A DNA stretch of 14,329 bases from SSEF01 sp964398485. GTDB lineage: Bacteria > Patescibacteriota > Minisyncoccia > Moranbacterales > UBA1568. The notes below the pieces were generated by a model. That model worked only from the letters and a program-made list of their open reading frames with translations. It was not told the DNA's origin and did not search any database. Within the stretch, counting starts at the first letter, position 1. Every line of letters begins with the position of its first letter. Of this stretch, positions 11,596 through 14,329 are shown in pieces. The stretch lies in contig CAYNMD010000022.1 of NCBI GenBank assembly GCA_964398485.1, positions 1 through 14,329 on the forward strand, read 5' to 3'. A program made the position numbers and the translations under genes.

Positions 11596-14250
11596 ATGAA
11601 ATTTTTCCAGAAACTGTTTGGATCTAATGAGCGCGAAATCGATAAACTGAAACCTCTCTTGCCAAAGATAACTGCTTTTGAGACGACTCTTCAGGGGCTT
11701 TCAGATGAAGCCTTGGCAGCAAAGACAGTGGAATTTCGTGATCGGCTCAAACAGGGGGCAACGGTTGATGAGCTCTTGCCAGAGGCTTTTGCAGTAGTGC
11801 GCGAGGCTGCTCGACGAGTGATCAATGAAAGGCATTATGATGTGCAAATGCTTGGTGGAATGGTACTTCACCAAGGAAAAATTGCTGAAATGAAAACTGG
11901 TGAAGGGAAAACGCTGACTTCCACGCTTCCTATTTATCTCAATGCCCTTACTGGTCAGGGGGTGCATGTTATCACAGTCAATGATTATCTTGCCAAGCGT
12001 GATGCAAGTTGGATGGGTCAGGTTTATAATTTTCTTGGTTTGTCGACTGGCTGTATTTTGGGTCAGGGGGCATCATTTCGTTATGTACCAAAAGTGGCCG
12101 ATACTGATGCGGTTACTATTGAGATGGAAAATTTGGTACCCGTATCAAGGCGTGAGGCATACGCCTGTGATATTACCTATGGAACCAATAACGAGTTTGG
12201 TTTTGATTATCTGAGGGACAATATGGTAGCTCGACTTGAAGATCGGGTACAAAGAGAGCTTCATTTTGCCATTGTTGATGAGGTAGACTCTATTCTTATT
12301 GATGAAGCACGTACCCCGCTTATTATCTCGGCACCTGATACCGAATCAACGAGACTCTATGAACGGTTTGCGAGCATTATTCCGCGGCTTTCGAGTGAGA
12401 CGGATTATGCAGTCGATGAAAAGATGAAAGTGGTGACGCTTACTGATGCTGGTATTGAACATGTTGAGAAAATGCTCGGTATGGGTGATATGTATGCATC
12501 GGGCAATGTCCAGTATGTGCATCACCTCGAACAATCCCTCAAAGCACATATCATTTTCAATCGCGATCGAGATTATGTTGTAAAGGATGGCGAGGTGATT
12601 ATTGTCGATGACTTTACGGGTCGTCTCATGCCTGGACGTCGCTATAGTGACGGCTTGCATCAGGCGATTGAGGCCAAGGAAGGGGTTGCGGTGCAAAGAG
12701 AATCTCGTACTCTGGCGACTATTACTTTTCAAAATTATTTCAGGCTTTATGACAAGCTTTCCGGTATGACAGGAACAGCTTCGACGTCAGCTGAAGAGTT
12801 TGCCAAGGTGTATGAGATTGATGTAGTAGAAATCCCTACTCATCGAGCAATGATCCGCCTTGATACTCCAGATGTGGTCTATAAAAATGAAACTGGAAAA
12901 TTTCGAGCTATAGTAAATCGAGTCAAAGAAGTTCATGCTACTGGCCAGCCAGTACTTATCGGTACTATTGCCATTGAAAAATCTGAATATCTTTCTACGC
13001 TTCTCACTCAGGCCGGTGTGCCGCATGAAGTGCTGAATGCCAAAAATCATGAGCGTGAAGCACAAATTATCAAAAATGCTGGACAGAAAGGAGCGGTAAC
13101 CATTGCTACTAACATGGCTGGTCGCGGAACTGACATCAAGCTCGGTGAAGGAGTCAGGGAGCTCGGCGGACTACTTATTATTGGTACTGAGCGCCATGAA
13201 GCGCGGCGCATCGATAACCAGCTTCGGGGGCGTGCTGGTCGTCAGGGAGATCCAGGTGCTTCGCAGTTTTACGTATCTCTTCAAGATGAACTCATGCGAC
13301 GTTTTGGTGGCGATAGGCTTGAGAATATCATGAACAAACTTGGTCTTCCAGAAGATGAGCCCATTGAGAATGCCCTGGTATCAAAAACAATTGAGAATGC
13401 TCAGTCAAAGATTGAAGGTTATAATTTTGATATTCGGAAACATGTTCTTGACTATGACGATGTCATGAATAAGCAGCGAGAAGTGGTATATAAGAAACGA
13501 AAAGAATGGCTCACCACGCAAGATCCCCGAGATATTACCCTTAATTTGTTTTCAGAAGAATTCGAACGGGTAGTAGGATTTCATACAGCAAGCGAAGAAG
13601 GTGAATGGCAGCTCAGGGAAATTGTGGCTGAAGCAAATAATCTTTTCCCAGAACTTTCTGATAGCGAAACTTTGGTTAGGCTGGAATCAATTCAAGATGA
13701 TCGAGCGAAGACAGAACCGGAAAAGAAATTGGCTATAACCGAGTATCTTATTGGTGAAGCCAAGCGGGTTTATAGTGCCAAGGAGACACTGATTGGTCCT
13801 GAAGTGTGGAAGAATCTTCAGCGAATGCTTCTGCTTCAGTCACTCGATACTTTGTGGATGAATCATCTTGATGAGATCGATTATTTGCGTCAGGGAATTG
13901 GTCTTCGGGGATATGGTCAGCGAGACCCTCTTATCGAGTACAAGCGTGAAGCATATGATCTTTTCCAGAGTCTCATGGATACTGTACGAAAAACGTATTT
14001 GGTTTCTCTTATGAAGCTTACGCCAGCAAGTCCAACTGTTACGTCTTCGGTGCCGCGAGCACTGGAATTCCGGGGTGCTTCGGAGAATATCGAGCAATTT
14101 TCTGGGAGCGTGCAGTCGTCCAATCAGTCCCGAGGTGGATCGCTAGGTAAAGAGGTACAGGCTCCCATTCATAATGCTGAAGTGATTGGCCGTAATGATC
14201 CCTGCCCTTGTGGAAGCGGAAAGAAGTATAAAAAGTGTCATGGGAAGTAG
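11596..14250 (+). CDS. secA: Protein translocase ATPase SecA
   Basis: The motor ATPase that drives unfolded preproteins through SecYEG. The 884 residues hold all SecA parts in order: the N-terminal helix KFFQKLFGSNEREIDKL, NBD1 with MKTGEGKT (Walker A, 99-106), TVNDYLAKRD, TYGTNNEFGFDYLRDNM and DEVDS (DEAD box, 228-232) followed by DEARTPLIIS. Next come the preprotein cross-linking domain (~236-380), GRLMPGRRYSDGLHQAIEAKE, SGMTGTA, NBD2 with TNMAGRGTDIKLG and QLRGRAGRQGDPG, then the helical scaffold and wing domain. The C-terminal 22 residues are a SEC-C zinc motif with C870-x-C872-x8-C881-H882. An extra segment of ~20 residues precedes the AYACDITYGTNN block. The start at 11596 matches the usual SecA N-terminus; an in-frame ATG at 11551 would add 15 residues and run through the leader hairpin. 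No SD is seen at either. Confidence 0.98.
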   Translation: MKFFQKLFGSNEREIDKLKPLLPKITAFETTLQGLSDEALAAKTVEFRDRLKQGATVDELLPEAFAVVREAARRVINERHYDVQMLGGMVLHQGKIAEMKTGEGKTLTSTLPIYLNALTGQGVHVITVNDYLAKRDASWMGQVYNFLGLSTGCILGQGASFRYVPKVADTDAVTIEMENLVPVSRREAYACDITYGTNNEFGFDYLRDNMVARLEDRVQRELHFAIVDEVDSILIDEARTPLIISAPDTESTRLYERFASIIPRLSSETDYAVDEKMKVVTLTDAGIEHVEKMLGMGDMYASGNVQYVHHLEQSLKAHIIFNRDRDYVVKDGEVIIVDDFTGRLMPGRRYSDGLHQAIEAKEGVAVQRESRTLATITFQNYFRLYDKLSGMTGTASTSAEEFAKVYEIDVVEIPTHRAMIRLDTPDVVYKNETGKFRAIVNRVKEVHATGQPVLIGTIAIEKSEYLSTLLTQAGVPHEVLNAKNHEREAQIIKNAGQKGAVTIATNMAGRGTDIKLGEGVRELGGLLIIGTERHEARRIDNQLRGRAGRQGDPGASQFYVSLQDELMRRFGGDRLENIMNKLGLPEDEPIENALVSKTIENAQSKIEGYNFDIRKHVLDYDDVMNKQREVVYKKRKEWLTTQDPRDITLNLFSEEFERVVGFHTASEEGEWQLREIVAEANNLFPELSDSETLVRLESIQDDRAKTEPEKKLAITEYLIGEAKRVYSAKETLIGPEVWKNLQRMLLLQSLDTLWMNHLDEIDYLRQGIGLRGYGQRDPLIEYKREAYDLFQSLMDTVRKTYLVSLMKLTPASPTVTSSVPRALEFRGASENIEQFSGSVQSSNQSRGGSLGKEVQAPIHNAEVIGRNDPCPCGSGKKYKKCHGK

Positions 14251-14265
14251 GAGCTGAAAAATAAA

Positions 14266-14316
14266 TTGCTTTGTGCGAAGAATAAAGCAAAACCCAGTCG
14301 AAAGACTGGGTTTTTT
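14266..14316 (+). terminator. Strong Rho-independent terminator after secA
   Basis: AAAACCCAGTC (14289-14299) pairs with GACTGGGTTTT (14304-14314) around a GAAA tetraloop, with the T-tract at 14311-14316. A preceding weaker stem, TTGCTTT (14266-14272) with AAAGCAA (14284-14290), shares two bases with the main stem, so the two compete slightly. It begins ~16 nt after the secA stop. Confidence 0.92.
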
Positions 14317-14329
14317 CTATGCCGAAAAC

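Noticed and set aside
1..14329. Alternative genetic code (UGA as glycine) or CRISPR, tRNA, rRNA and IS elements
   Set aside because: TGA ends several well-defined genes at the expected length, and no repeat array, cloverleaf, rRNA segment or transposase was seen on either strand.

Overview
The window reads as a chromosomal segment of a bacterium with a compact genome. It is most likely a member of the Patescibacteria/CPR (Parcubacteria-like). This is inferred from the DUF4012 protein typical of those lineages, divergent MurG/MurC signature motifs, very short intergenic gaps, and a weak or absent Shine-Dalgarno (SD) before almost every housekeeping gene. TGA ends several genes (DUF4012 protein, MurG, MurB, HPF) and never interrupts one, so the standard bacterial code applies and the UGA=Gly CPR groups are unlikely. 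All supported genes lie on the + strand. No tRNA, rRNA, CRISPR array or insertion sequence was seen, and no stretch over about 210 bases lacks a gene.

Region 1 (1-4316) is a cell-envelope/polysaccharide locus. It holds the C-terminal end of a right-handed beta-helix protein, then a good sigma70-type promoter, a GT4-family glycosyltransferase, an overlapping two-TM protein with the topology of a polysaccharide chain-length regulator, and a membrane-anchored DUF4012 protein. Together they suggest assembly or attachment of a surface glycan.

Region 2 (4317-9800) opens with a hairpin and an extended -10 promoter. It continues with a tight run trmD-ftsW-murG-murC-murB (gaps of 8-38 nt). Four genes belong to peptidoglycan synthesis: MurB and MurC make UDP-MurNAc-L-Ala, MurG makes lipid II, and FtsW polymerises it at the septum. 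They are headed, unusually, by the tRNA m1G37 methyltransferase.

Region 3 (9801-11104) consists of small genes of unknown function separated by hairpin terminators and individual promoters. Two consecutive Cys-rich ORFs lie in the same frame, divided by a single TAG. A 65-aa protein follows with the best SD of the window, then a 69-aa coiled-coil/TM protein. This is the least explained part of the window.

Region 4 (11105-14329) carries hpf (ribosome hibernation factor), a terminator, secA with a C-terminal SEC-C zinc motif, and a strong GAAA-loop terminator. The hpf-secA order is the one known from Firmicutes such as Bacillus subtilis.
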